From CAWVSB01 sp046710535 (GTDB taxonomy: Bacteria > Pseudomonadota > Gammaproteobacteria > Pseudomonadales > CAWVSB01): a stretch of DNA of 64,000 nucleotides. A model generated the notes under the pieces. The model saw only the letters and a program-made list of their open reading frames with translations. It made no database searches and was not told the origin of the DNA. Positions 53,907 to 62,054 of this stretch are shown here, one piece after another (within the stretch, counting starts at the first letter, position 1; each line of letters begins with the position of its first letter). Position numbers and translations under genes: made by a program. The stretch is taken from positions 186,001-250,000 of the forward strand of contig JBKEHH010000005.1 of the NCBI GenBank assembly GCA_046710535.1, read 5' to 3'.

Positions 53907-55286
53907 TTATTTTCCAATACAAAAGCTTGAAAAGATCTTTCCGAGCAAATCATCAGCACTTAGTTGACCAGTAATTTCACCCAGCGTTTTTTGTGCTTGA
54001 TACAAATCATCGGCTAATAATTCTCCAGCACCGTGATTATTTAGTTGTAGCTTTCCTTGTTGTAAATAATCTAGGCTTCGCTCCAGTGCATCTAAATGTC
54101 TGCGCCTGGCAGTAAATGTTCCTTCAGCAGCGGTGTTATAACCCATTATATTTTTAAGATGGTCAGTTAACCGGTTTAAACCTAGTTTGGCCTTAGCTGA
54201 TAGTTTGATTTGCACCACGCCATTTATTGTCTCTACACCCTGATTCGTTCCAGCTAAGTCACATTTATTACGGATAACAGTGACGTTATTTGGTAGCGGT
54301 AAACCGATAGATAAGCCAGCCCAAAGTTTCTCTATATCTGTTTCTTGCTCACAACTGGAATCAACAACAAGTAATACTTGATCGGCCTGTTCAATTTGAT
54401 CAATTGCTCTAGCAATACCGATCTCTTCAACGACGCCGGGGTTGTCTCTAAGGCCTGCTGTATCGATAATATGCAGCGGCATACCGTCTAGCAGTATTTC
54501 TTCTTTTAATACATCACGAGTGGTGCCCGCAATATCTGTCACTATGGCGCTCTCTTTGCCAGCTAATGCATTCAATAAACTTGATTTACCGGCATTAGGT
54601 TTGCCAGCAATAACAACTGTCATGCCTTCTCGTAGCAGTGCGCCCTGTTTAGCTTGGTGTAATAATTGCAGTAATAGCTCTTCAATAGTATTTAGTTGGC
54701 GACCAACATGGCCATCGGCTAAAAAATCAATTTCTTCTTCGGGGAAATCAATGGCGGCTTCAACGTAAATTCTTAGTTGAGTGAGCTGTTCAACCAAATT
54801 ATTGATCTGTAGTGAAAATACACCTTGTAGTGAGCGGATGGAATTGCGCGCGGCTTGAATTGACGATGAATCTATAAGATCGGCTATCGCTTCAGCTTGA
54901 GTTAAATCTATTTTGTCATTTAAAAAAGCGCGCTCGCTAAACTCACCAGGGTTAGCTAGCCGTGCGCCTAAGCGTAGCGTTTCTGTTAATAGAATATCGA
55001 GAATAACAGGGCCGCCATGACCTTGTAGTTCCAGGACATCTTCGCCGGTAAAAGAATTCGGCCCAGGGAAAAATAAAGCGATGCCTTGATCGATAACGAC
55101 AGTGTTGTCATCACCATCAATACAGGCATGAAAGTCGCTATAGTGGGCGCAGCGGGGAGTTAATTTTTTATTAGTTATAGCGAAAGCGATATATTTAGCT
55201 AAAGGGCCAGAGATTCGAATAACACCAATACCACCACGGCCGGGTGGTGTAGCTAGAGCAGAAATTGTATCAAAGTGATCAATCAT
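53907..55286 (-). CDS. mnmE: tRNA modification GTPase MnmE (TrmE)
   Basis: This 459-residue GTPase begins MIDHFDTISALATPPGRGGIGVIRISG (opening DTISALATPPGRGGIGVIR), the folate-binding N-terminal domain. The G domain has the P-loop GKPNAGKSSLLN, DIAGTTRD, DTAGLRD and RNKCDL. The C-terminal FCIGK carries the conserved C-x-G-K. With MnmG it installs the xm5U modification. It is followed upstream by yidC, the usual gammaproteobacterial order. Confidence 0.97.
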   Translation of the reverse strand: MIDHFDTISALATPPGRGGIGVIRISGPLAKYIAFAITNKKLTPRCAHYSDFHACIDGDDNTVVIDQGIALFFPGPNSFTGEDVLELQGHGGPVILDILLTETLRLGARLANPGEFSERAFLNDKIDLTQAEAIADLIDSSSIQAARNSIRSLQGVFSLQINNLVEQLTQLRIYVEAAIDFPEEEIDFLADGHVGRQLNTIEELLLQLLHQAKQGALLREGMTVVIAGKPNAGKSSLLNALAGKESAIVTDIAGTTRDVLKEEILLDGMPLHIIDTAGLRDNPGVVEEIGIARAIDQIEQADQVLLVVDSSCEQETDIEKLWAGLSIGLPLPNNVTVIRNKCDLAGTNQGVETINGVVQIKLSAKAKLGLNRLTDHLKNIMGYNTAAEGTFTARRRHLDALERSLDYLQQGKLQLNNHGAGELLADDLYQAQKTLGEITGQLSADDLLGKIFSSFCIGK

Positions 55287-55315
55287 AACTCTAGCCTACC
55301 AGAACTTGTCAACAA

Positions 55316-57001
55316 CTATTGCGCAGCAGCTGCAGCAGCTTCAATTTGGCGGGTGATCATCCATTGTTGCAAAATTGACAAGATGTTGTTTACACACCAA
55401 TACAATACCAGCCCAGCTGGAAACCATAAAAAGAAGAAGGTAAAGAAGATTGGCATAATCTGCATAACCTTTGCTTGCATCGGGTCTGGTGGCGGTGGAT
55501 TCAGTTTTTGTTGAATAAACATACTTACACCCATAATTAGCGGCAAAATGTAGTATGGATCCATAGTTGACAGATCTTGTATCCAACCCAGCCAAGGGGC
55601 ATGACGCAACTCTACGCTTTCCATTAACACCCAGTAGAGCGATATAAACACTGGCATTTGAATAAGTATCGGCAGGCAGCCACCCAGTGGATTTACCTTC
55701 TCTTTTTTGTATAACTCCATCATGGCTGCAGATTGAGCTTGTTTATCATCCGCATGACGCTCACGTATTTCAGTCATTTTGGGAGTAACTAAGCGCATTT
55801 TTGCCATTGAACGATAACTGGCGGCTGACAAAGGATAGAACAACATTTTAACAAACATCGTAAGGAAAATAATTGACCAACCCCAATTACCAACAAAACC
55901 ATGAATAAAAGTCATAATCCAAAATAACGGCTGAGCAATCCACCACAACCAACCATAATCAACAGTGAGCTCTAATCCGAGTGCTATTGCTTCCAAGCTT
56001 TCTTGATCTTTAGGTCCGGCATAAAACCGACTTTCAATAGTATCGATGCTGTTTGGTGCAACGGTTATAGCGGGACTGATATAACGAATAAAATTGAAGC
56101 CGTCATTGTTTACCTTAGTTGAATAGGCATTGGTTACATTAGTTGGCGGAATCCATGCTGAAATAAAATAATGCTGAACTATTGATAACCAGCCATTAGT
56201 GACGTCAGCTTTAAATGGCTCATCGGCTAAGTTAGAAAAAGTTGTTTTGATATAAGGCTTTTCCTCTGTGCGGGTAGCAACTCCTAAAAATGGTTGCATT
56301 CCCATACCGGTAGTATCGGCTGCCGGGTCTTCACTGCTATCACGTTTTAGTTGAGCGTAAAAATTAGCAGTCCAGTCATTATCGCCGTTATTTTCAATAA
56401 TATATTGTTGTGTGACTAAGTAACTATTGGCTGTAAAGATAAAGCGCTTGATAATGTAGGCGCCATTGTTATCGGCAAAAGTTAAATCTACATTTAACGA
56501 TTCTCTGCCATCTATATTATAGCTGCGAGCAGAGCTATTAAATAAAGGCTTACCATTAGCAGTATCTGTACCATTGGGGCCGATCAGCCCACTTTGCGCT
56601 ATATAAGTTCGACGGGAGTTATTTTCAAGTAATACAAAGGGATTTTTTTCTTCGTCAAGCTTAGCTAAATACTTTGGTAACAACACACTAACAATATCGC
56701 CGCCATTTGGGTCGATGCTCATTATTAACGTGTCAGTTTCCACGGTGATTAAATTAGTATTGACTGGCATTACCATTGACTGAGTTGGAGCTACTACTGG
56801 GGCATTTAACTCAGGCGTATCGCTATTATTGCTAGTAGCAATCGCGCTAGGCACTTCGCCCGTATTTTGATAACGCTCAATCGGCGCTTGGTTAGCATCT
56901 AACAAAGCTTTATTGGTAGCTTTAAAATCAGTCCACTCGTTAACCAATATTAGTGAGACCGCAATAACGGCCCCGATAATGCTATAACGGATCAGATCCA
57001 T
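55316..57001 (-). CDS. yidC: Membrane protein insertase YidC
   Basis: From ATG 56999-57001 the protein has 561 residues and starts MDLIRYSIIGAVIAV; the longer frame to 57067 lies inside yidD and is unlikely. It has an N-terminal membrane anchor, a large periplasmic domain, and five C-terminal helices with GWSIIFLTMFVKMLFYPLS, MRLVTPKM and NPLGGCLPILIQMPVF, all standard. It inserts membrane proteins with or without Sec, including F0 c. It overlaps yidD by 20 bp. Confidence 0.96.
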   Translation of the reverse strand: MDLIRYSIIGAVIAVSLILVNEWTDFKATNKALLDANQAPIERYQNTGEVPSAIATSNNSDTPELNAPVVAPTQSMVMPVNTNLITVETDTLIMSIDPNGGDIVSVLLPKYLAKLDEEKNPFVLLENNSRRTYIAQSGLIGPNGTDTANGKPLFNSSARSYNIDGRESLNVDLTFADNNGAYIIKRFIFTANSYLVTQQYIIENNGDNDWTANFYAQLKRDSSEDPAADTTGMGMQPFLGVATRTEEKPYIKTTFSNLADEPFKADVTNGWLSIVQHYFISAWIPPTNVTNAYSTKVNNDGFNFIRYISPAITVAPNSIDTIESRFYAGPKDQESLEAIALGLELTVDYGWLWWIAQPLFWIMTFIHGFVGNWGWSIIFLTMFVKMLFYPLSAASYRSMAKMRLVTPKMTEIRERHADDKQAQSAAMMELYKKEKVNPLGGCLPILIQMPVFISLYWVLMESVELRHAPWLGWIQDLSTMDPYYILPLIMGVSMFIQQKLNPPPPDPMQAKVMQIMPIFFTFFFLWFPAGLVLYWCVNNILSILQQWMITRQIEAAAAAAQ

Positions 57002-57317
57002 GGGTATGTATACACCTATGCTTAGGTTGATGTGAATATTCAGGTACTGGGTCGTGACCACCGGCATTAAATGGATGGCAGCGCAGTAATCTTCGAAGGG
57101 TTAAATAACAGCCCTTTAAAAAACCAAAACGGCTGAATGCAGTTTGGGCATAAGAAGAACAGTTGGGGTAGAAGCGGCAATGATTGCCCAATAGCGGGCT
57201 GATAAAGTAGCGATAAAAAGCGAGCAGACACAACACTGCCCGAGCAGCTAGCCCAGGCTTGTCGGTATTATTTAACACACCGATTTCTCGGTCGCTCGTC
57301 GAATTAATCTTTTCCAC
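56982..57317 (-). CDS. yidD: Membrane protein insertion efficiency factor YidD
   Basis: The core FYRYFISPLLGNHCRFYPNCSSYAQTAF, given here as ISPLLGNHCRFYPNCSSYA, and RCHPFNAGGHDPVP are the YidD hallmarks, with its conserved Cys residues. The ATG at 57317 gives 111 residues but overlaps rnpA by 46 bp. A GTG at 57276-57278 would give about 98 residues, closer to the usual 85, and a seven-base overlap, so it may be the true start. It sits between rnpA and yidC. Confidence 0.92.
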   Translation of the reverse strand: MEKINSTSDREIGVLNNTDKPGLAARAVLCLLAFYRYFISPLLGNHCRFYPNCSSYAQTAFSRFGFLKGCYLTLRRLLRCHPFNAGGHDPVPEYSHQPKHRCIHTHGSDPL

Positions 57318-57646
57318 TGTTTTTCCAGTAATCGATTAAAGCTAGGGTTATCTAAATCTCCACAACCAGATCTAGCAAGTACTACAATATCTAAGCTAGG
57401 TAAATTATCAGTCTGGAGTCTAAAGCTTTCTCGTATCTGTCGTTTCAGTCGATTTCTTGTTACTGCCAATTTGACATGTTTTTTAGCAATAACCAGCCCC
57501 AATCTGGATTGAGGTTGTTGGTTAAAACGTGCAAGCAATAATAGCTGGGGACATGATGTCTTTACTTCCGCCGAAGAGAAGACGAATTGAAAGTCTTTGG
57601 CTGTCAGTAGGCGTTTCGATCTAGTAAAATTAAGTCCCGTGACCAT
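57272..57646 (-). CDS. rnpA: Ribonuclease P protein component
   Basis: This 124-residue basic protein aids RNase P RNA in cutting tRNA 5' leaders. AVTRNRLKRQIRESFR holds the RNR signature and the central LGLVIAKKHVKLA is conserved. It lies 28 bp after rpmH, with which it is always paired. Confidence 0.96.
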   Translation of the reverse strand: MVTGLNFTRSKRLLTAKDFQFVFSSAEVKTSCPQLLLLARFNQQPQSRLGLVIAKKHVKLAVTRNRLKRQIRESFRLQTDNLPSLDIVVLARSGCGDLDNPSFNRLLEKQWKRLIRRATEKSVC

Positions 57647-57674
57647 GCTGCTAGCAGCCAGTTTTATGACTTAA

Positions 57675-57809
57675 TTAGGCAGATAGACGCTTGCGACCTT
57701 TAGCACGACGACGGTTAATTACCGCTTGACCGCCTTTAGTAGCCATACGTGCACGGAAACCGTGAGTACGAGCGCGCTTTAATACACTTGGTTGGAATGT
57801 TCTTTTCAT
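57675..57809 (-). CDS. rpmH: Ribosomal protein L34
   Basis: This 44-residue protein, too short for usual ORF thresholds, starts MKRTFQPSVLKRARTHGFR and ends in the R-R-x-K-G-R-K-R-L-S-A tail, nearly identical to known L34 (MKRTFQPS start, GFRARMATKGG centre). ATG is 57807-57809 and TAA 57675-57677. It is the first gene of the leftward rpmH-rnpA-yidD-yidC-mnmE group next to the origin. Confidence 0.99.
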   Translation of the reverse strand: MKRTFQPSVLKRARTHGFRARMATKGGQAVINRRRAKGRKRLSA

Positions 57810-57849
57810 AGCTATTACTCGGTATTTGCTGGTATTACTTAATGCAATA

Positions 57850-58262
57850 CTAGCCTTAAAAAAATGAGGGCGAATTCTAGAGAATTAACCAGTAAATATC
57901 AATGCCCTTTTTTAATCTCTTGCCGTGTTAATCGAGATAGAAAGAGTAATTTGCAGAAATAGCTGCTAAAAAAAACTTATACACAGGTTAAATCAAAGTT
58001 ATACACACTTTGTTGTTGATAAGGTTTGAGTAAGTCTAAATAGCGGTTCCATTACTTTTTGTTTTTATAAGTAACTGATTTATAAGATAATAAAATAAAT
58101 ATAAAATACTTGTGGAAAACTTTTTAGGATGTGGATAACCTATGCGACTCGGTTTTTTTGACCTTGTTTTTGGCATTTTATTAAAGTCAGCGGAAATATC
58201 CTTATATTCAGCGCTATGGCGCTAATAATTATAAAAATATCAGTGAGGAGCGACGTTAAGTC
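57850..58262. other. oriC: Replication origin region (oriC) and dnaA promoter region, rpmH-dnaA type
   Basis: This 450-bp region holds perfect DnaA boxes TTATACACA at 57977-57985 and 57999-58007 on the plus strand and TGTGGATAA at 58130-58138 (box on the minus strand), with a near box TGTGGAAAA at 58111-58119. Between them, about 58060-58110 is a long AT-only-like run that could be the unwinding element. Gene strands flip here: leftward genes to the left, rightward genes to the right. The rpmH-dnaA position is that of Pseudomonas origins. A fair ribosome binding site (GAGGAG) precedes dnaA at about 58244. Confidence 0.8.
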
Positions 58263-59741
58263 ATGTTAAAAGGGGTAGGAGTGTTACCACAAGCAGCTTG
58301 GGCGAAATGTGTTGGTTATTTGCAAAGTGAATTACCACCGCAGCAATTCAATACCTGGATAAGACCGTTACGAGCTGATTCGAACGAATCGCAGTTGCTG
58401 TTATTAGCACCGAACCGTTTTGTTAAAGACTGGGTGAGCGATAAGTTCTTGCGAAGAATCACTGAGCTAGTCATAGAGGTAAGCGAGCGACGGGTGCAAA
58501 CTGTTGTTATCGATATTGGTGTCCAAAAAAATGCAGTGGCTGCCAGTTTCATCGAGCAAGCCCCTCAACATATTTCACGCCAAGGAAATATCGTAAAAAG
58601 AGCATCAATTGATACCGGGTTTGCTAATAGGCCTGCGGTTGAATCGCCTCTGCTCAATATAGGTACCGGCGGTATTCAAACGTCAAATTCTGGTACTAAT
58701 ACAGTGGGTGGTTTTAGGCATCAAAGTTCGTTAATGCCAGGTTATACATTTAATAGTTTTGTAGAAGGTAAATCTAACCAGTTGGCACGGGCAGCCGCCA
58801 CTCAGGTAGCGCAGAATCCAGTTGGCGCCTATAACCCTCTGTTTATTTATGGTGGCGTCGGTTTGGGTAAAACTCATTTGATGCATGCGGTGGGTAATGC
58901 GTTATTAGAAAAAAAACCAGACGCTAAAATAGTTTACTTACACTCAGAGCGCTTTGTTGCTGACATGGTAAAAGCTTTACAGTTAAATGCCATTAATGAG
59001 TTTAAACGCTACTATCGTAGTGTAGATGCACTGTTGATCGATGATATTCAGTTTTTTGCCGGTAAAGAAAGATCGCAAGAAGAGTTTTTTCATACCTTTA
59101 ATGCCTTGCTTGAAGGCGGTCAACAGATGATACTTACTTGTGATCGTTATCCGAAAGAAATTAACGGTTTAGAAGAGCGTCTGAAGTCCCGTTTTGGCTG
59201 GGGTTTAACGGTTGCAGTGGAGCCACCTGAGTTAGAAACACGGGTAGCAATATTAATGAAAAAAGCAGAGAAAGCGCGCATCGACTTGCCGCCGGAAGCC
59301 GCTTTTTTTATAGCCCAAAAAGTTCGATCGAATGTTCGTGAGCTAGAGGGCGCGCTTAAGAGAGTGATAGCGAGCGCTCACTTTACTGGGAAAGCAATAG
59401 ACGTAGACTTAATAAAAGAATCGCTAAAAGATTTATTAGCGTTGCAAGATAAGCAAGTTAGCATGGATAATATTAAGCGTATTGTTGCTGAATATTATAA
59501 AATTAAAGTGGCAGACTTGTTATCGAAAAGGCGCAATAGATCAGTAGCACGACCGAGGCAAGTTGCAATGGCTTTGGCGAAAGAGTTAACCAACCATAGC
59601 TTGCCGGAAATTGGCGATGGTTTTGGTGGTAGGGATCATACGACGGTGTTACATGCTTGTCGTAAAATTAAAGAGCTGCGTGATACTAGTGCAGACATTA
59701 GAGAAGATTATAAAAATTTAATTAGAACATTAACGACCTGA
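58263..59741 (+). CDS. dnaA: Chromosomal replication initiator protein DnaA
   Basis: This 492-residue initiator has an N-terminal DnaB-binding domain (WAKCVGYLQSELPPQQFNTWIRPL start), a linker of about 100 variable residues, and AAA+ motifs: Walker A GGVGLGKTH, Walker B LLIDDIQFFAG, and sensor ILTCDRYP. The C-terminal domain IV ends with GGRDHTTVLHACRKI, the DnaA-box-binding signature. It is the first gene of dnaA-dnaN-recF-gyrB. Confidence 0.98.
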   Translation: MLKGVGVLPQAAWAKCVGYLQSELPPQQFNTWIRPLRADSNESQLLLLAPNRFVKDWVSDKFLRRITELVIEVSERRVQTVVIDIGVQKNAVAASFIEQAPQHISRQGNIVKRASIDTGFANRPAVESPLLNIGTGGIQTSNSGTNTVGGFRHQSSLMPGYTFNSFVEGKSNQLARAAATQVAQNPVGAYNPLFIYGGVGLGKTHLMHAVGNALLEKKPDAKIVYLHSERFVADMVKALQLNAINEFKRYYRSVDALLIDDIQFFAGKERSQEEFFHTFNALLEGGQQMILTCDRYPKEINGLEERLKSRFGWGLTVAVEPPELETRVAILMKKAEKARIDLPPEAAFFIAQKVRSNVRELEGALKRVIASAHFTGKAIDVDLIKESLKDLLALQDKQVSMDNIKRIVAEYYKIKVADLLSKRRNRSVARPRQVAMALAKELTNHSLPEIGDGFGGRDHTTVLHACRKIKELRDTSADIREDYKNLIRTLTT

Positions 59742-59791
59742 TAGACCAGTTATAATCAAACATAACAACTGTTTTTAGGAATGATAGAAAT

Positions 59792-60892
59792 ATGAAATTC
59801 ACTGTTACTAGGGATGCATTACTTAAGCCATTAAACCTTGTTGCCGGAGTAGTTGAGCGCAGACAAACCTTACCAATTTTAGCCAATGTGTTAATTGGTG
59901 TAGAAGGTAATCAGCTGACATTAACTGGCACTGACCTTGAAGTAGAATTGCTAGGTAAAGTGGGTTTAGACGGCGCTACGGTTGATGGTGATATTACCGT
60001 CCCAGCGCGTAAGTTGTTGGATATCGTTAAGTCATTACCTGATGACAGTGTAATTAGTGTTGAAGTAGAAGATCAGCGAGCCATTATTAAAAGTGGTCGT
60101 AGTCGGTTTACCCTTTCAACCCTGCCCGCTAGTGAATTTCCAAATGTAGAGCAAGGTTCAGCTACTCTAGAGTTCGATGTGTTGCAAGGGAACCTGAAAG
60201 GTCTGATCGACAAAACAGCTTTTGCCATGGCGCAGCAAGACGTACGTTATTATTTAAATGGAATGCTGTGGGAAATTAAAGATGGCGTGTTCAGAGTGGT
60301 GGCAACCGATGGGCATCGTCTAGCGTTGTCGACGCTATCGGGGATTACTACCAGTGAAGATAAGCAGGTTATTTTGCCACGTAAAGGTGTGTTGGAACTA
60401 AGCCGGCTATTAATTGAGGAGGCCGAGAGTATTCATTTGGCTTTTGGCGACAAACATCTGCGGGCAACCACTCAAGCCTTTACCTTTACTTCAAAATTGG
60501 TAGATGGGAAGTTTCCTGACTATGACCGCGTGCTGCCCAAAGGCAGCGATAAAGAAGTTGTAGCCGAGCGTGATGTATTGAAACAAGCATTGGCCAGGGC
60601 GGCAATCTTATCTAATGAAAAGTATCGTGGCATTCGTATGCAGTTTAATGCCGGTGACTTGCGCATTGTTGCGAACAATCCAGAGCAAGAAGAAGCCGAA
60701 GATGTAGTTGCTATCGACTATGATGGCGACACCTTAGAGATTGGTTTTAACGTCAGCTACCTGCTAGATATCATGAATGTGGTGTCAGGGCCTAAAGTTA
60801 AGTTCTCGTTGCTTGACGCCAATAGTAGTGCGTTATTGGAAGACAATGATGACGGCAACTCCTTGTATGTAGTAATGCCAATGAGGCTATAG
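59792..60892 (+). CDS. dnaN: DNA polymerase III beta sliding clamp
   Basis: The 366 residues are the E. coli length. MKFTVTRDALLKPLNLVAGVVERRQTLPILANV at the start is shown here by VERRQTLPILANVL, a hallmark, and the C-terminus ends VVMPMRL, the family tail that contacts the polymerase partners. The three-fold clamp domain is complete. It lies 50 bp after dnaA. Confidence 0.98.
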   Translation: MKFTVTRDALLKPLNLVAGVVERRQTLPILANVLIGVEGNQLTLTGTDLEVELLGKVGLDGATVDGDITVPARKLLDIVKSLPDDSVISVEVEDQRAIIKSGRSRFTLSTLPASEFPNVEQGSATLEFDVLQGNLKGLIDKTAFAMAQQDVRYYLNGMLWEIKDGVFRVVATDGHRLALSTLSGITTSEDKQVILPRKGVLELSRLLIEEAESIHLAFGDKHLRATTQAFTFTSKLVDGKFPDYDRVLPKGSDKEVVAERDVLKQALARAAILSNEKYRGIRMQFNAGDLRIVANNPEQEEAEDVVAIDYDGDTLEIGFNVSYLLDIMNVVSGPKVKFSLLDANSSALLEDNDDGNSLYVVMPMRL

Positions 60893-60911
60893 GGGCTGTC
60901 TGCAAGAGTAG

Positions 60912-62006
60912 ATGACTTATTTAAATCGCCTAAAAGTCACGGACGTTCGCAACATCCGTTCTGCAACTCTCCAGCAGTTTTCCCAAACCAACCTTATTTA
61001 CGGGGCTAACGGTAGCGGTAAGACTTCGCTATTAGAGTGCATCAATATGCTGGGGTTGGGCCGATCGTTTCGCGGTTTGCAGATGAAACCAGTGATTAAT
61101 ACGGAGGCTGAACACTGTACTGTGTTTGGTGAGCTGTCTACAGCCAGCGGCGGTATCAGTCCGGTGGGCGTCGCTAAGTCTCGTAAAGGTGAAACTAAGC
61201 TTAAACTCGATGGCGAGCTCATAACATCGGTTGCACCGCTAGCTGAGCTACTGCCATTACAGTTGATTAGTACCGATACTCATCTACTACTATCAGGTTC
61301 CCCTAAGATACGCAGGCAATATATCGACTGGGGGTTGTTCCACGTGGAACATGACTTTTTATTTCATTGGAGGCGGCTGCAGCAAGCATTAAAACAGCGA
61401 AATTCTTTGCTTCGTCGTGGTAGAATAAGTGGTGTTGATATGGGTCCGTGGGAGCAGCAGTTATCTGCCGCTAGTGACATTATTCATGGGTTTAGATCAT
61501 CTTACATAGCGGCGCTTAATATTGTCTTTAAAGAGACGTTGGCGGCTTTGTATGATGAGCACGAAGAGATAGAACTACATTACAGTTGCGGTTGGGACAC
61601 TGATAAACAGTACTCGCAGTATTTAATCGACAACCGTGAAAAAGATGCGCAGCGTGGGTTTACTCAGGCAGGAGCTCATCGAGCAGATTTAAAGGTAAAG
61701 GTGGGTAAGCTGGCTGCCGCAGACGTGTTGTCGCGAGGTCAGCAAAAATTATTAGTTGCAGCTCTGCGCTTATCGCAAGGTAAGTTGCTGCAGCAACAGA
61801 CTGGTAGAAAAGCCATTTATTTGGTTGATGACCTACCGGCAGAGCTTGATAAAAGGCATCGGCAGCGTTTTGTTAGCGCTCTGTTTGAGACGGGTAGTCA
61901 GGTATTTATAACCTGCGTTGAGGCAGAAGACCTGGCAGAGGCTTATACTGACAAAGAACAACCAGCTATGTTCCACGTGGAACATGGCAAGGTAGTACAG
62001 CAATAA
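60912..62006 (+). CDS. recF: DNA replication and repair protein RecF
   Basis: This 364-residue SMC-like ATPase has Walker A GANGSGKTS at 31-39, LLECINMLGLGRSFRG, the LSRGQQKLLVAALRL signature, and Walker B IYLVDDLPAELD. It acts in gap repair with RecO and RecR. Two perfect parS palindromes are inside it, in the same reading frame, each encoding FHVEH (residues about 143-147 and 353-357). The C-terminal one lies just before the stop. Confidence 0.97.
   Translation: MTYLNRLKVTDVRNIRSATLQQFSQTNLIYGANGSGKTSLLECINMLGLGRSFRGLQMKPVINTEAEHCTVFGELSTASGGISPVGVAKSRKGETKLKLDGELITSVAPLAELLPLQLISTDTHLLLSGSPKIRRQYIDWGLFHVEHDFLFHWRRLQQALKQRNSLLRRGRISGVDMGPWEQQLSAASDIIHGFRSSYIAALNIVFKETLAALYDEHEEIELHYSCGWDTDKQYSQYLIDNREKDAQRGFTQAGAHRADLKVKVGKLAAADVLSRGQQKLLVAALRLSQGKLLQQQTGRKAIYLVDDLPAELDKRHRQRFVSALFETGSQVFITCVEAEDLAEAYTDKEQPAMFHVEHGKVVQQ
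61336..61351. promoter_or_regulatory. parS: parS centromere site
   Basis: TGTTCCACGTGGAACA is a perfect 16-bp palindrome matching the bacterial parS consensus bound by ParB. It lies inside recF and is read as FHVEH. Confidence 0.95.
61969..61984. promoter_or_regulatory. parS: parS centromere site
   Basis: A second identical TGTTCCACGTGGAACA palindrome, 633 bp from the first, lies near the 3' end of recF in the same frame (FHVEH). Confidence 0.95.
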
Positions 62007-62054
62007 CACATAAAAATGAGACCTAACGGGCAGTAGCAACTGAACGGAGATAAT

